From the NCBI RefSeq assembly GCF_028554725.1, contig NC_071668.1, forward strand, positions 46,295,732 to 46,359,731: a stretch of DNA of 64,000 nt, read 5' to 3'. The stretch is from Zeugodacus cucurbitae. Taxonomy: Eukaryota > Arthropoda > Insecta > Diptera > Tephritidae. The translations under genes were made by a program, and so were the position numbers. Shown piece by piece: positions 43,000 to 56,600 of the stretch (its first letter is position 1; each line of letters starts with the position of its first letter). Under the pieces are notes generated by a model. The model had not been told where the DNA came from and did not search any database. It saw only the letters and a program-made list of their open reading frames with translations.

Positions 43000-43302
43000 A
43001 TGTCTTTGGAAGAGCTTAAACAGCAACGTGCTGACATTAAGAAAAACATTTCTCGCATAAAAAATATTGTGGAGGCCAGTCTACGGCCAGGTGCTAAACT
43101 ACTTTCATCAGCCGAGTATAAATGTCGACTTGGCATTCTTGAATCATACTTCAAAAATGCATTGTCTACACGGACGGAAATCGAAAGGATAGATTCAGAT
43201 TACAACAAAATTAATCATTCAGTCACAGGTCACCGAGGATCACAACAATACACTGTCAGACACCACTTGATAACATCATCCTCGCCACAGCGGATGTTCT
43301 AG
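43000..43302 (+). pseudogene. gag N-terminal stub of the Bel-Pao element
   Basis: Starts MSLEELKQQRADIKKNI and continues with a helical, charged segment (KCRLGILESYFKNAL, TRTEIERIDSDYNKI), like the start of Bel-Pao gag proteins. After about 85 residues the similarity stops, and within 60 bases the sequence is protease in another frame. The capsid-like middle and the zinc knuckles (normally several hundred residues) are gone. A deletion joined the two parts near 43240-43260. Confidence 0.7.
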
Positions 43303-46300
43303 TTCGCGACGCTTCTGGAAATTATCGTCCTGGCCGCGCTTTGCTTGACTCTTGTTCCCAAGTCAATTTCATTACTGACGAGCTTTCACAAAAGTTGATG
43401 CTTCCACGCAGTAAACACAACATTGAGATACAAAGCATTGGTAAGTCCTCTACCAATATAAGGTACAAAACTTCCACAAATATTAAATCGCAAGCGACTA
43501 GTTTCGAATTACCTCTTGAGTTTTGTATTACTTCGCACATCGCTTATCATCCGGAACCGGAGATAGATACATCTACTTGGCACATTCCACTAAACATAGT
43601 ACTCACTGATAATCAATTCAATAAATCAAAGACAATTGACTTACTACTGGGAACGGAGAGTTTCTTTAGTTTACTTTCCGTAGGACAAATTAAACTTGGT
43701 AATAATCTTCCAATTTTACAGAAAACGCTACTAGGTTGGGTAGTCTCGGGACGCTATCGAACGAACACTAACGCGCTTAATACCAAATGCTTGTTTGTCT
43801 CTGAGGAGTCCATAGATTCAAAGTTGGAAAAATTGTGGCACATTGAAGAAATTGCAACAAAGCCGGACGTGTGGACACAAGAACAACATAGCTGCGAAAA
43901 GTTATATAATGACACCGTATCTAGAAGTCTAAATGGTAGGATCATTGTGAACATCCCATTCAAGGATGATCCTTCCTGCTTGGGTGAATCTTATAACACC
44001 GCTCTGCGTCGATTCAATGCGCTAGAACGTCGGTTACAACAGTTTCCTATACTCAGGAAACAATACGTAGACTTCATGGAAGAATATGAAAGTCTAGGCC
44101 ACATGGAAGCATTGCCCAACCCAAACTTGGAAAAGCCTCATTACTATATCCCACATCACTGCATTTTGAAACCAAATAGCACCACGACGAAATTGCGAAT
44201 TGTATTCGATGCATCTTGTCGAACAAATACGCAAAAATCGATAAACGACATTCAAATGGTTGGACCTACAATTCAAAACGAACTTGTAATTACTTTGCTT
44301 CGTTTTCGTTTACATCGCTTCGCTCTTACTGCAGACATCGTTAAAATGTATAGGCAGATACTAATCAATGAGGAACATCGTACGTTCCAGTATATTTTGT
44401 GGAGGAGTTCGCCTCATCAGGATATTCAAACATTTCAACTCAATACTGTCACATACGGAATGGCAGCCGCCCCATATCTTGCTGTTCGTAGTCTACATTA
44501 CCTCGCGGATCAGCATGTGTCGCAATTCGTCGTTGGGTCAGATGTTGTCAAGTCATCATTCTACGTCGACGACCTGCTGTGTGGAGCTGACTCACTTGCC
44601 GAGTTATCCAGGATAGAACATAAAGTAACAGAGTTACTAAAGCTAGGTGGACTTGAGCTATCAAAATGGCATTCCAACCACCAATGTTTTAGAGTTGATC
44701 ACACTGACAAGGCTTTAAATCTCGACACTTCTGTTACTAGTGCTCTTGGTCTTAAATGGAATCAAATTCAAGATCATTTTATGTTTTCATTCTTACCAAA
44801 GCATCCAACAAACGGAAATATCACTAAAAGAACAATACTATCCATCGCTTCATCGCTCTTCGACCCACTTGGACTACTAGCACCAGTAATCGTAACCGCT
44901 AAAATTCTACTTCAGGAGATTTGGTTGCTGAAGCTTGAATGGGATGAATCGGTTCCACAACACATCGCTTCGGCGTGGAAAACATTCGTCAAAAATTTCT
45001 CGGATCTACCTTCAGTTAAAATTCCAAGGTACTGTCTATATGCTAACATGCAGTCCTTACAAATACATGGTTTTTGTGATTCTTCGATACGTGCTTACGG
45101 CTGCGGAATATATACACGCACAGTTGACAATGTTGGTAATATTAGCGTTCGTCTACTTACAGCAAAACAAGTAGCACCAACTAAACGACAGTCACTACCA
45201 AAATTGTAACTTTGCGGTGACTACTAATTTCTCGACTATTTGTAAAAATTAAATCTACACTCTCTAATTACAATTTCGATACTTTTCTTTGGACTGATTC
45301 GCAAATTGTTCCTCATTGGCTTCAAATGCATTCAAGAACTCTTTCAGCCTTTGTTGGGAACAGAGTATCAGAAATTCAGGAATCGACTGTGGACGCTTGT
45401 TGGAAACATGTACCAACGAAAAGCAACCCAGCAGATATTGTTTCCAGAGGAAGTACACCATTTGAGCTCACAAATTCAATTTGGCTCAACGGTCCTGAGT
45501 TTCTATATGAAGATGAAGGAAATTGGCCTAAAGGAAAAAGTAACGACGTTGACATGGAAATTGTTGATGCAGAAATGCGCAAATCAGTATTTAAGATAAT
45601 TGTAACCAATAATTACATTCTTGAAGCACTCGACAGATACAGTACTCATACTCGTGAAGTGCGGATTGTCTCATGGATGCTACGTTTTCACACTAGACTT
45701 AAGAAATCTAATACGGAATTTGCAAATGGACCAATTACTCCTGATGAACTACATCGCGCTTTGCTGTGCATTGTTTGGAACGTTCAACAACAACACTTCG
45801 CTGCAGATATTCGATCGTTACAAAGCAACACTATGACAAATGGCATGCTACGAAATTTGAACCCTTTCTTGGAAACCACTCACGGATTTGAACTACTAAA
45901 GGTTGGAAGAAGACTTGAATTGACAAATCTTCCAGAAAGCCAGAAACATCCTATTTTGCTGCCGAGTAAATGTGGATTTGCTACGCGGTGTGTTCGATAT
46001 CTACATATTAAAAACTACCATGCTGGACCTAAAGCGCTGGTGGCTTTAATTCGTTTACACTTTTGGATCGGCAATGCTCGTGACCTTACTAGACGTATTT
46101 TCCGGTCATGTATTCATTGGATCGTTACAAACCAAAATTAAGCGTTTAACCCCATCACGCCCATTCTCTCGTTGTGGCGTCGACTTCTGTGGACCTGTCA
46201 ACGTATACCTTCGTATTAGGGGCAAGGTACCCTATAAGGCTGATATTGCGATATTTGTGTGTTTCGCGACAAAGGCTGTCCACATCGAAGTCGTCTAAGA

Positions 46301-47070
46301 CTTGTCCGCGCATGTATTTTTGACATCCCTCAAACGAATGATTGGAAGAAGAGGTCTTCCATCAGATATTTTCTGCGACAACGCAACAAATTTCGTCGGC
46401 GCTTGCGGCAAACTAGCTGAATTGAAAGCCTTTCTTTTTAAGAACGAGAACCAAGATGTCATAAAAAAATTATTGCGCTAATGAATTTGTTAATTTTCAT
46501 TTTATCCCTCCTAGGGCACCTCATTTTGGTGGCATTTGGGAAGCCGCAGTTAAATCAGCTAAAGGACATTTAAATCGAAGCTCCATGAATACCAAGTTAA
46601 CGTATGAGGAACTAACTACAGCCTTGGTAGAAATAGAAGCAGTTCTAAACTCTCGATCTATATCACCACTTTCTTCTGACCCCAGCGACTACGAAGCTTT
46701 GACTCCAGGTCACTTCTTAACTGGTAGTGCGTTGAAGACTCTTCCCGAGCGAGCAGTAGCAGACAACGTCAATCCAGTCAACAAATGGAATGAAATAACC
46801 GCCATCAAACAAATATTTTGGAGACGTTGGTCACACGACTACATAAGCGAACTTCAAGCGAGATCAAAATGGACTACTGACCATGGAAATGTCAGTAAAA
46901 ACGCATTGGTTCTTATCCATGAGGACAACGTACCACCGCAACGATGGCAAATTGGTCGTGTCATAGATGCTGTTCTAGGAAAAGATGCACGAGTAAGAGT
47001 AGTTGATGTGCAAACCTCTAAAGGCATCATTCGTCGCCCAATTCACAAAATTGCGGTTTTACCTGTTTGA
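43284..47070 (+). pseudogene. pol of the Bel-Pao element: protease, RT, RNase H, integrase
   Basis: Domains in order: an aspartic protease with LLDSCSQVNF (Cys where Gly is usual), the reverse transcriptase (KLRIVFDASC, FALTADIVKMYRQI, FYVDDLLCGAD near 44556-44590), the start of RNase H (HGFCDSS near 45070), the integrase zinc finger (HPILLPSKCG, then HIKNYHAGPK), the core with VDFCGPV, FCDNATNFVGA and FGGIWEAA as the three acidic positions, and the C-terminal domain to 47070 (LTPGHFLTGSAL). Breaks: a stop at 45207, a shift between about 45210 and 45330, a shift at 46130, and stops at 46298 and 46480. The order is that of Bel-Pao elements. The copy cannot yield a full polyprotein. Confidence 0.85.
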
Positions 47071-47093
47071 AAGTCCTTTCAACGGGGCCGAGA

Positions 47094-47567
47094 TGTTGGG
47101 TCACCTAAAGTTGAACCCTGTACTTTATAATCTATTATTCAGTTACTTTATATTTAACTACTCATATCTTTATAAGAGCATACATACTCTCAATTGTTTT
47201 AACAAACATATGTACATACTAAAGTTAATTTGGATGCTCCTGCATCACTCATTGTATGTACACACGTATGCATGGCTACATACAACGCACCAACATAATA
47301 GCGAGAATGCTTTTTGTCATCTCCTTTTGCGCAACTCCTTCGCATGTACAGGTACATAGCCATGCATGCCAAATATTAGCATAAGTAAAATCATTATACC
47401 TAATTACATTTTTATTACATTAAATAATGCAGTCTATTGCTGACCACCAAGACGGCGTGTCTTTCTTTGTTCCGCATTTTCAGTTTAATTGCACAGCCCA
47501 AACTTCTTATTTAAATTGTTGTATAGTTGTCATACCGCGGTCGGGAAAAACTCTTCCTGATCCTACA
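47094..47567 (+). repeat. 3' LTR of the Bel-Pao element
   Basis: 474 bp, TG to CA. It starts directly after a purine-rich tract (CGGGGCCGAGA) and is followed by the target GCATA. Confidence 0.9.
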
Positions 47568-47572
47568 GCATA

Positions 47573-47920
47573 AGCATGGCAAGTGCTTTAAGTTTTCTGC
47601 TATTCAACGCTATTCCCTCTCCACTGAAGCGTTAAACAATTATCGCAACCTTTTCCGAAGTCGTATAAGAAGTATAACTTCAAAAAATTCTAACGCACGC
47701 AATAATAAATTATCCATCCAAAAAATAATTTAGTAACACAACAAACTTTAACTTTTTAAGGTAGTGCATTGGGACATTCATAAACATCATATAAATGCAT
47801 TGTATAATATGGCAAATCATGGAAGTAATGCATAAATGCTTTGCATAGCATGGGTATCTGTTTTAAAAATGCTTTGCATGTTGCGTTTACGAAAGCAGCC
47901 AATCACAGACAACATTGTCT
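47573..47920. other. Non-coding right flank of the Bel-Pao element
   Basis: No domain. The end (near 47870-47905) carries GCGTTTACGAAAGCAG, whose complement resembles 37328-37345, so a small unknown repeat may be shared. Confidence 0.3.
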
Positions 47921-49110
47921 TTTTATACACTCGCAACAAAAGTTGCTAAGAGAGTATTATAGTTTTGTTCCCATAGCGGTTGTTTGTAAGTCCTAAAACA
48001 AAACGAGTTAGATATGAGGTTATATATACCAAAGTGATCAGGGTGACGAGTAAAGTTAAAATCCGGATGTCTGTCTGTCCGTCCGTCCGTGCAAGCTGTA
48101 ACTTGAGTAAAAATTGATATATCTTAATGAAACTTGGAACACGTGTTCCTTGGCACCATAAGAAGATTAAGTTCGATAATGGAAAATCGGACCACTGCCA
48201 CGCCCATAAAATGGCGATAACCGAAAACACATAAATAGCTATAACTAAGCCATAAATTAAGCTATGAAATTTGGTACAAATAATTGTTCTAGGAAGGGGC
48301 CTATTTGGATGTAATTTTTTTGGGAAAGTGGGCGTGGCCCCGCCCCTGCTAAGTTTTTGTATATATCTCGTAAACTACTAAAGCAGTATCAACGAAACTC
48401 TCAGGAGTCGTTTTTTCAGACATTTCCTTATATAGTAAATCGGATCATAACCACGCCCACCTCCCATACAAAGGTTGTGTTGAAAACTACTAAAAATGCT
48501 TTAATTCAGTAAGTAAAACCACCAGAAACCTTAAATTTCATTATAAAGATGGTAAAGAAGAGCTGCACTCAAAATTGTATACAAAATTTTAAATGGGCGT
48601 GGTTCCGCCCACTTATGGGTCAGAAACCATACATCCCAAACTACTCGACCAATTTCATTGAAATTCGGTTTGTAATATTTTCCTTGTATCCCAATGATAT
48701 GTTGTGAAAATAGGCCAAATCGGTTCACAACCACGCCTACTTCCTACATACCAGAACTTTGAAGTAGATCTGAATCGTTTACTTTACATTATATAAAGTA
48801 AGCACTAATGAACATATCGGAACAGAACTTTGCATAAATACTGCACTTATAGTGTGGCATCGCATATCGATAAGAGCTCAGTGCTTCTAATTTTTTTTTA
48901 CGGAAATTATAGGTAAGTCTCTCAGATATTTTGAAGAAATTTGGAGGGAAAATTTTACTTTTAATAATATGTCCCCGTCATGGACTTTATACCATATATA
49001 TGACGAATATGTGGGTCAAATAGTATTTTATATTAATGAAATTAAATAATTTAATTGCCTGAGTATAAAATGTTCGGTTACACCCGAACTTAGCCCTTCC
49101 TTACTTGTTT
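47921..49110 (+). mobile_element. DINE-1-like element, copy 7
   Basis: 5' hairpin from TTTTATACACTCGCAAC, GTCTGTCTGTCCGTCCGTCC near 48070, 3' hairpin and CCTTACTTGTTT at 49110. It has more internal differences than copies 3 and 4. Confidence 0.8.
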
Positions 49111-49439
49111 CGTTTTTCAGTTGTGCTGTCATTTTAATGAATGAACGCCTACTCTAATGTTTTGAATAATAAATGTGTGTTTTATATTGAATGTCAATTT
49201 TTATACAACAGTTTATTCACTTCCTCGTCACGGTAATGGAATAAAAATTATCCTATGTCTGGCCCCCGCTATCAAATTAAAAAAAAAAATCGGTTTAGAC
49301 GTTCTGAAATTATAAATAGTGTACCTAACACGACTTTCTTTTATATATGTTTATACATATATTTATAAATATTAAAAATTATAATCTTAACATATTTAAT
49401 CAAGGCTTCCAAGTCATGATATGCGTTCGGTAATCAAAT

Positions 49440-49520
49440 TCAGCAATCCTCACTTAAGTGTCTCTCGTTTAAGTGCCTTTTAATATTTTTTGCAATGAAT
49501 GAGCTGAGCATTGTCAAAAA
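49440..49520 (+). repeat. Fragment of a repeat with TTAAGTGCC motifs
   Basis: CACTTAAGTGTCTCTCGTTT and GTTTAAGTGCCTTTTAAT match the segment at 60168-60420 in the same order. Spacing between the two motifs is shorter here. The stretch before it (49111-49439) is AT-rich without features. Confidence 0.5.
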
Positions 49521-49639
49521 GTTTATGAAATGCAACAGTATTGAAGGAGGTGAAGTTGAGCATTTTGAGGAAAAGCTTTAAAGCGAAATATCTCTCTGGC
49601 TCTCAGGTCACTGTTTGAAGTCAAACCTTTGATGATGTA

Positions 49640-49905
49640 GATAATGTTATCTCGACGAACCAAAATCGAACTGTACAAGTCCCGTCCTGATTTATGGTGC
49701 AGAAAAGTGTATGATTTATGATCTTTTGAATAATTTGAATGGACAAAAGCACTCAAGCTTTGGAAGTGTTTGATGCATTACCCACTCGTGGAAGCAGGAG
49801 GACCTTTAGCTTGGTATTTCCAATTGGCTTCAGATTGAAATTGATTCAGATGAATGGCGCGCTCTCATAGATTCGGCTACAATCGCGTTAGCGGTGCCTA
49901 CATCT
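49640..49905 (+). pseudogene. Degenerate RTE 3' fragment, copy 6
   Basis: CTCGACGAACCAAAATCGAA corresponds to the conserved LSRRTKIKLYKS region. A gapped remainder follows, and then GAATGGCGCGCTCTCATAGA with GATTCGGCTACAATCGCG, the end of the RTE gene. Many gaps make the frame unreadable. It resembles copy 5 at the 3' end. Confidence 0.65.
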
Positions 49906-50113
49906 ATTACATATGTATATGCATTTACATTTGCTTATGTTTGTACATAAGTATTTATGTATATCTGCATCCTATGCGAAATCAATCAGTGTGCATTTAA
50001 ATTCCGTTCAAAGTTGACGCTTTTGAAACACAGTGCTCGCAATATCTATATTTTTTATTGAAATCAAAGTTATATGCATATAGAGATATACTAAATATTG
50101 GGTTGTAACGAAA

Positions 50114-53100
50114 ATGAACTCCAGAAGGAATATCGTTGTTCTACTTGCATTAACTTGGAGTGTTTTCGGTGCAGTTTCTGCGGGTAAGATTTGTGAATTT
50201 CCGAACCGTGAAGCTCTGAGCACACTCATAGCCATTAATTTCTTATCACCAATTTGTGTATATGTATATGCGGAATTTAAATAAAATGTTCATACATTGC
50301 ATTTGGAAATTGGGGAATGCAGATATTTATGTAAATATACATACATATATAGTATATACAGTCAGCTTCATAAGAAAGTGTACAAAACTTTTTTCCTAAA
50401 TTGCTTGTATAATTATGTTTTTGCTAAGTGATACGAGTACAATGTAAGATTTATGTGTTTTTAGAAGAATATTTAATACTAATCAAGTTTATAAAAAACA
50501 AAAACAAAATTACTACAACAACAAAACATGTATGAAGATAAAATTGAAAACACATCAAATTTCTGGCGTCAAAAGAAAGTGTACACATGCTCAAGGAGCG
50601 AGGGAAACAAAAGTTAAATACTTTGTGTGATTTCCATTCGCTTTAATTATGAATGGTAAACGTCGAGGCATGGAATTGACAAGGTTTCTTGCTACTTCCT
50701 GTACAATTTTTTGTCATTCTTCCATAATAACATCCTTGTGCATATTCTTACTGCAGATCGTCCTTTTTCTGATTTTTTTGTCCAGGTAATGATAAATACT
50801 CATTGGGGGTTAGGCCGGTGGCTGTGGGGAGTGATCCAATTGCTTGGGTTCGTAATAGAGCATTTATTCTTTCACAACTTTTGGAGTGTATCTAGGGTAA
50901 TTTTCCTGTTGAAATACTCAAGAGCGATACAAATTCAGTTATATTCTTCAAAATATCCTCGCAGTCCATCTTATTCATAATACTTTCTACGATTGTAAAA
51001 TTACTAACCCTGATCGTAGCCATACACCGCCACACCATCACTGATGCGCCACCATGATTCACTGTTGATATTACTTTCTGTTCAGCAAATGTTCAGCTAA
51101 AAACACATTCTTCCAGAAGGAGATACCTTAGTTCTGTTATTTTTTCGCGAAATTTAAACGCTTCAATTGGTTGGTTTTGAATATCAATGTTTTTTTCCGC
51201 GGAACTCGACCATGTAGACCACTTGAATGTAGTGCCCGACAAATTGTGCTAGCACTAACTGTCACATCTTTTGTCATTTTCACTGCACTTTTAGGAGGAT
51301 TTTTCTTTACACTTCGAAAAATTACCTTGATTCAGTATTATTTAGTCGTTTTACTCTACCAGATTTTTTATAGTTTCGGTACATCCCATGTAGCTCATCG
51401 AGTATTTATGGGATCAAATAGACAAAAAAAAAATCAGAAAAAGGACGATCTGCAATAAGGACATGCACAAGGAAGTTATTGTGGAAATAATAATAAATTA
51501 TTATAGAAGCATCTCTTTCACTCAATTGACCAAAGTAATCTAAACTTGATGTGAACGACATTTCGAATGAAAAAACTCACCCATTTGTGTTTTTCTTATT
51601 ACGAACTTCACATGTGAAAAAACTCACATTTCGAAAATTTTCCCTAAACGTAAATGAAAATGTGTTCATGTGAAACGCATAAATGTGGTCACATATTCCA
51701 CAGAAGGGAACAACTCAGTAATATTCGTCAGGAGAGAACAACGCATCGATAAAATATATGTAAGCACAACGACAGTAACGACAACTTTAGTAACTTTTTA
51801 TACTCTCGCAACAAAGTTGCTAGAGAGTATAATTTATAGTTTTGTTCACATAACGGTTGTTTGTAACACCTAAAACTGGACGAGTTAGATATAGAGTCAT
51901 ATATACCAAAGTGATCAGGGTGACGAGTAGATTTGAAATCCGTTCGTCTGTCCGTCTTTGCAAGCTGTAACTTGGGTAAAAATTAAAATATCTTAATGAA
52001 ACTTGGAACACATGTTCCTTGGGGCAGTGAGAGGGTTGCTTTCGAAAATGGGCGCAATTGGACAATTGCCACGCCCACAAAATGGCGAAAACCAAAAACA
52101 CATAAAGGGTCATAACTATGCCATAAATAAAGTTATAAAAGTAAAATTTGGAAAAAGGGATCGCACTAGGAAGGGGCATATTTGGATGTAATTTTTTGGG
52201 TAAGTGGGCGTGGCCCCGCCCACAAATCGGTTATTTATATATAACTCGCAAACCAATAAAGAAAATTACTAAAAGTGGGTTAATTCACTAACGAAAAACG
52301 ACAGAATCACTAAATTTCACAGAAATAATAGTAGAAGGGAGCTGCACTCAGATTTTTTTACAAAATCTAAAATGGGAGTGTCATCGCCCACTTATGGATC
52401 AAAAACCATATCTCAGGAACTACTCGACAGATTTTAATGAAATTCGGTATATAATATTTTCTTTACACCCTGAAAACACGGATAAAAAATGGGCGAAATC
52501 GGTTTACAACCACGACTACTTTCCTTATAACTCAAATATGAACTCCATCTGATTCCTTCACTTTATCATGTATACATAAGGAACCAATGAAGATAGTGGA
52601 ATAAAACTTTACACAAATAGTACATATCATCTCTGACTTCACTTGTGAAAAAATTTTCAAAAACGGAGTACAACTTTTCAAGGCCCCAGATATCGAACAT
52701 GTTGAACTCAGCGCCTAAGGATACATTTTAACCGAAAATATGGGTAAATCTCCCAGATAATTTAATGTAATTCAGAGGAAAATGTTTTCTTCTAAAAGTG
52801 TGTCTCTGTTCCAAAAATTATTAAAATCGGGTCATAACATATCCTAGCTCTCATATATCTAATTATAGGTTTTTCAAAAATATCTTCTCCTAGCTCGCAT
52901 ATACCTAATTATAGGTTTTTCAAAAATACGGTGGGCTTTATTCCGTATATATGTATTGCTTAATATGTGAGATGTCTTAGCAAAATTAAGTGAGCGCATA
53001 GTCTTGGATATAGTGTACCCCGCTGGTGAAAATGAAATAATTTTCAATTTCGTTATTCTATTAAACTTTATGCCGAAAATTTACCCATTTGTATGTTTGT

Positions 53101-53656
53101 AAGTTTCAACAATAAATTGCGAGAGTATAAAATGTTCGGTTGCATCCGAACTTAGCCTTTCCTTACTTGTTAATATAAACTTTGGTCCATTAACAAAACG
53201 AAATTGTCTTATTTGGTGAATACTTTGGTTGAAAGTCCTGGTATAAGAAAAAAGGTTTCCAAAAAGAAAATAAACAGAAAGTACTTGAATTTCAAAAAAA
53301 TGTACAAGGTTCCCTCAACAGCATGGACCTCCAACCCTATCAATATCAATAATGGACTTAACCGCAACCGTAGAAAGCGTGTTGAAGGTGGTAGGACTTT
53401 TGGTTCGAACGGAACTGGTAATAATGTACAACGCGATTATGCAGATGAAGATACGAAAAAACATAGCATTTGCAGAATATCCTCTATTCTAAAAATATAA
53501 CCGAGATAATAGAAACAGAAAATACAAAGGCACACGTCACGCCACATAAGCAAAAAAAGCCAAACAAAATAAACCTAACTCGGCTAAACTACTAAAAATG
53601 GAAATAGAAACCAAACGATATATGTATGTATCTATTAATATACATACAGTAATATA

Positions 53657-53695
<39 letters not shown>

Positions 53696-56600
53696 CTGAA
53701 ACTTGCCTGGGATAAGCTAACATCCACTTGTGTACCAACGCCTTTTTTATTTCCATTTCCTTTTTACTTTATATTAGGTTAGTCAAGAGAATTGGACTTG
53801 TCACGTAAAATCCTTCTGGACATTCGTTCAATTAACTGCTGGCTAGTATTATTTTCTTCTACAAAAAGAAAAAGACGCAAGTAAACAAGTTCTGAAGTGT
53901 CTGAGGGTGAAGTGCCTAATTTATTTTAGATATCAGCACAAGATGGAACTCAACATACTGTGTGATTGAACGCTTTACCAAGTTAATTTCGTACGTACAT
54001 ATATAACTGACAAACATCAAACATCACCTCAGAGACCAAAAAAGAGTTAATCGAAATAGTTGCTTTATTGAGACCATTAGAAGCTATGTCAGATAAGTGG
54101 TCAACACTAGCCAGCTCTGAGCCAAATCATTCCAATGGTTCATTGCGGTGGCGAACAAATACCAAAAATTGCTTTCAAATCTTCATTGGCATTTGAATCA
54201 AAATAAGTTTTGCTGAAGTAGTTTGATCGGCGTTTTAAGGCAATTGAACACTTCTTATTGGGAGCGGCTTCAACTACATATATGTATATACGGCCCACGG
54301 TTTAAAAAAAATGTTTTGCAGGAGTCTTCATAAATGGTTTTGACCTTCATAATAGTATAATATATCTGAGAGATTTATTGGTATTTTCGGTGAAAAAATG
54401 GCATTTAAGCACTGAGTTTTTGTATTTTGTATTTGTGCACAATTGTGTTCCGATATGTTGCGAGAATATAAAAAAAATTCCACGTGTTTATAATATTTAC
54501 TACCTTTTTCGATTTTAGCAACTCACAATTAGCCAGAAACATCCTCAAAATGACTGTAAACTTATTTCCTGATCAGCATACATACATATATTACTAAGAA
54601 AATGCATATATGCATACATATAAGTAGATGTAGCTACAAGTAATTCTACATATTAATTTATCCTTTAAACAGAAGAGAGTTATGGAGTGTGCCAAACACC
54701 AAACGACGCTCCCGGCGAATGTATGTTAATACAAAAATGCACTGAACTTTATAACACGGCCGTTAACCCCAATTTAGAAAAAGAGGAATTACTATTTTTA
54801 AGGCGGAGTAAATGTGGTGAACTTGGCAAAAGTATTCTGGTAAGTACAACACATTGATCCAATCAGAAACATTGAATTCTGAAATCTCGAAATCAGAAAA
54901 TTTCATAAAAAAACACTAACAAACTTTACACTTATATAAATATTTTGATTGAATTTATGAACAAAAAATGTATTCGCTTAAGTACATATGTACATATATA
55001 TTTTTGCTGATGGAGGAGAATTGGAGAGATCTCGCTATGATCTAAAACTTTAAAGACCTCGATGTAAACGAAACAATGTACATACTTCAGGTTCAACAAA
55101 AATAGTTATACTTTATTTAAAGGATTTTTCAAAACAGGTTTATTAAAAATGTTCGAGTAAATAAGGCAGTTTTTACGTACATATGTCCTCGGCGTTCTTG
55201 AGAGGAATGCAAGTTCTTCTATATCTTTAGTTCATCACTTGTCTTCGGTTTTACGTTTTTTTTTGATGAGGGAGACTACCAGCATGAAATAGGCAAGAAC
55301 TTCGATATTCCATTGGCTCAGTTTACATTTTGTTGCGTATTAAAACATGTTATAGTATCGCTTCAATACCATATGTGGCCTTAATGGATAAACCTTAATT
55401 TAATTGGCATGACATGACATTTAAATCAAACATTTTAGTAATAAAATGTAACGGAAGCATTTGACAATGTACTACTATGAATGCTACACTCAAAATTTAT
55501 AATTTTACATTGAATTTACAACATTCGGTATTGTTATTTGTGCAAGTGAGTTGTCATTATTTAAAATGGGTCGAAAATTAAAAGAAACTACCGCTGAAGT
55601 AATAAAAATTATTTTAAATTTACATAAACAAAATATGTCAAGTGCCGAAATAAGTAAACATGTAAATAGAAGCAGATATACTATTTACAGTATCATAAAG
55701 CGTGTTGAAGGGGAAGAAAACCTTCAAAGTCGTACTCATACCGGTGACCCCGCAAGCTTACCAACGATGAAAAACGGCAAATTGTAAGAAAACTTAAAAA
55801 AAATCCCAAAATTATCTTTACGCAGGTGACAGCAGAAGTTCGTGAAGAAATTGGGAAAAATATTCACGTAAAAACTGTACACAGAACCTTGCATCGTGCT
55901 GGTTACAGTTCACGAATAGTGCGAAAAGAAACCTCCCGCCAGCAATGCTAATAAAAAAGAGGGTGGACTTCGCAAAAGCATACAAGGATAAACCATCTGA
56001 GTTCTGGAGCAACATTCTCTTTAGCGACGAGAGTAAATTCAATATTTTTCAGTCAGAAGGCATAATACGGGTCTGGAGGAACCCTAATATTGAACTTGTG
56101 AAAAATAACTCGATAAGTACAGTTAAACATTGGGGTGGAGGAGTCATGATATGGGTTTGTATGTCAGCAGCCGATGTTGGAAATCTCGTATTCATTGAGG
56201 GGACAATTGATAAAACAGTTTACTTGAATATACTGAAGGACAATTTAAAAGAAAGCGTTCAAAAGCTAAACCTTGGGAATCACTTTTATTTCCAACAGGA
56301 CAATGACCCCAAACATACTGCTTAGGACATGCGTATATGGATGATATATGTACAATGTTCTCATATTCTTCCGACTCCTCCACAGTCTCCAGACCTAAAT
56401 TCCATAGAATATTTGTGGGATGCGTTTGGTAGGCGTGTCAGTAAGCAAAATATTACCAGCAAATCTCAACTATGAGATGTTCTTCAGTGAGAATGGCAAA
56501 ATATTGGACCAAGTGTGACAAAAAAGTTAACTTACCCCATGCAAAATATGCTTAAAGATGCATTGAAACAAAAGGATTGCGCACCAAATACACATTTTTT

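Larger units (their letters stand above)
39821..47567 (+). mobile_element. Bel-Pao LTR retrotransposon, complete ends, defective coding
   Basis: Two LTRs of about 475 bp that begin TGTTGGG and end CCTACA differ at about a dozen positions. GCATA on both sides (39816-39820, 47568-47572) is a 5-bp target duplication, usual for Bel-Pao. A primer site for tRNA-Lys follows the 5' LTR, and a purine tract (near 47081-47093) precedes the 3' LTR. Inside are a long 5' region with a hAT relic, a stub of gag, and a pol with protease, reverse transcriptase, RNase H and integrase, all broken. No env-like frame is visible. Confidence 0.9.

Noticed and set aside
49860..50113. Immune-type promoter (kappa-B site) upstream of the protease gene
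   Set aside because: I looked for GGG-A/T-rich-CC motifs and found none convincing; only a weak TCAGT initiator-like motif is seen near 49986.
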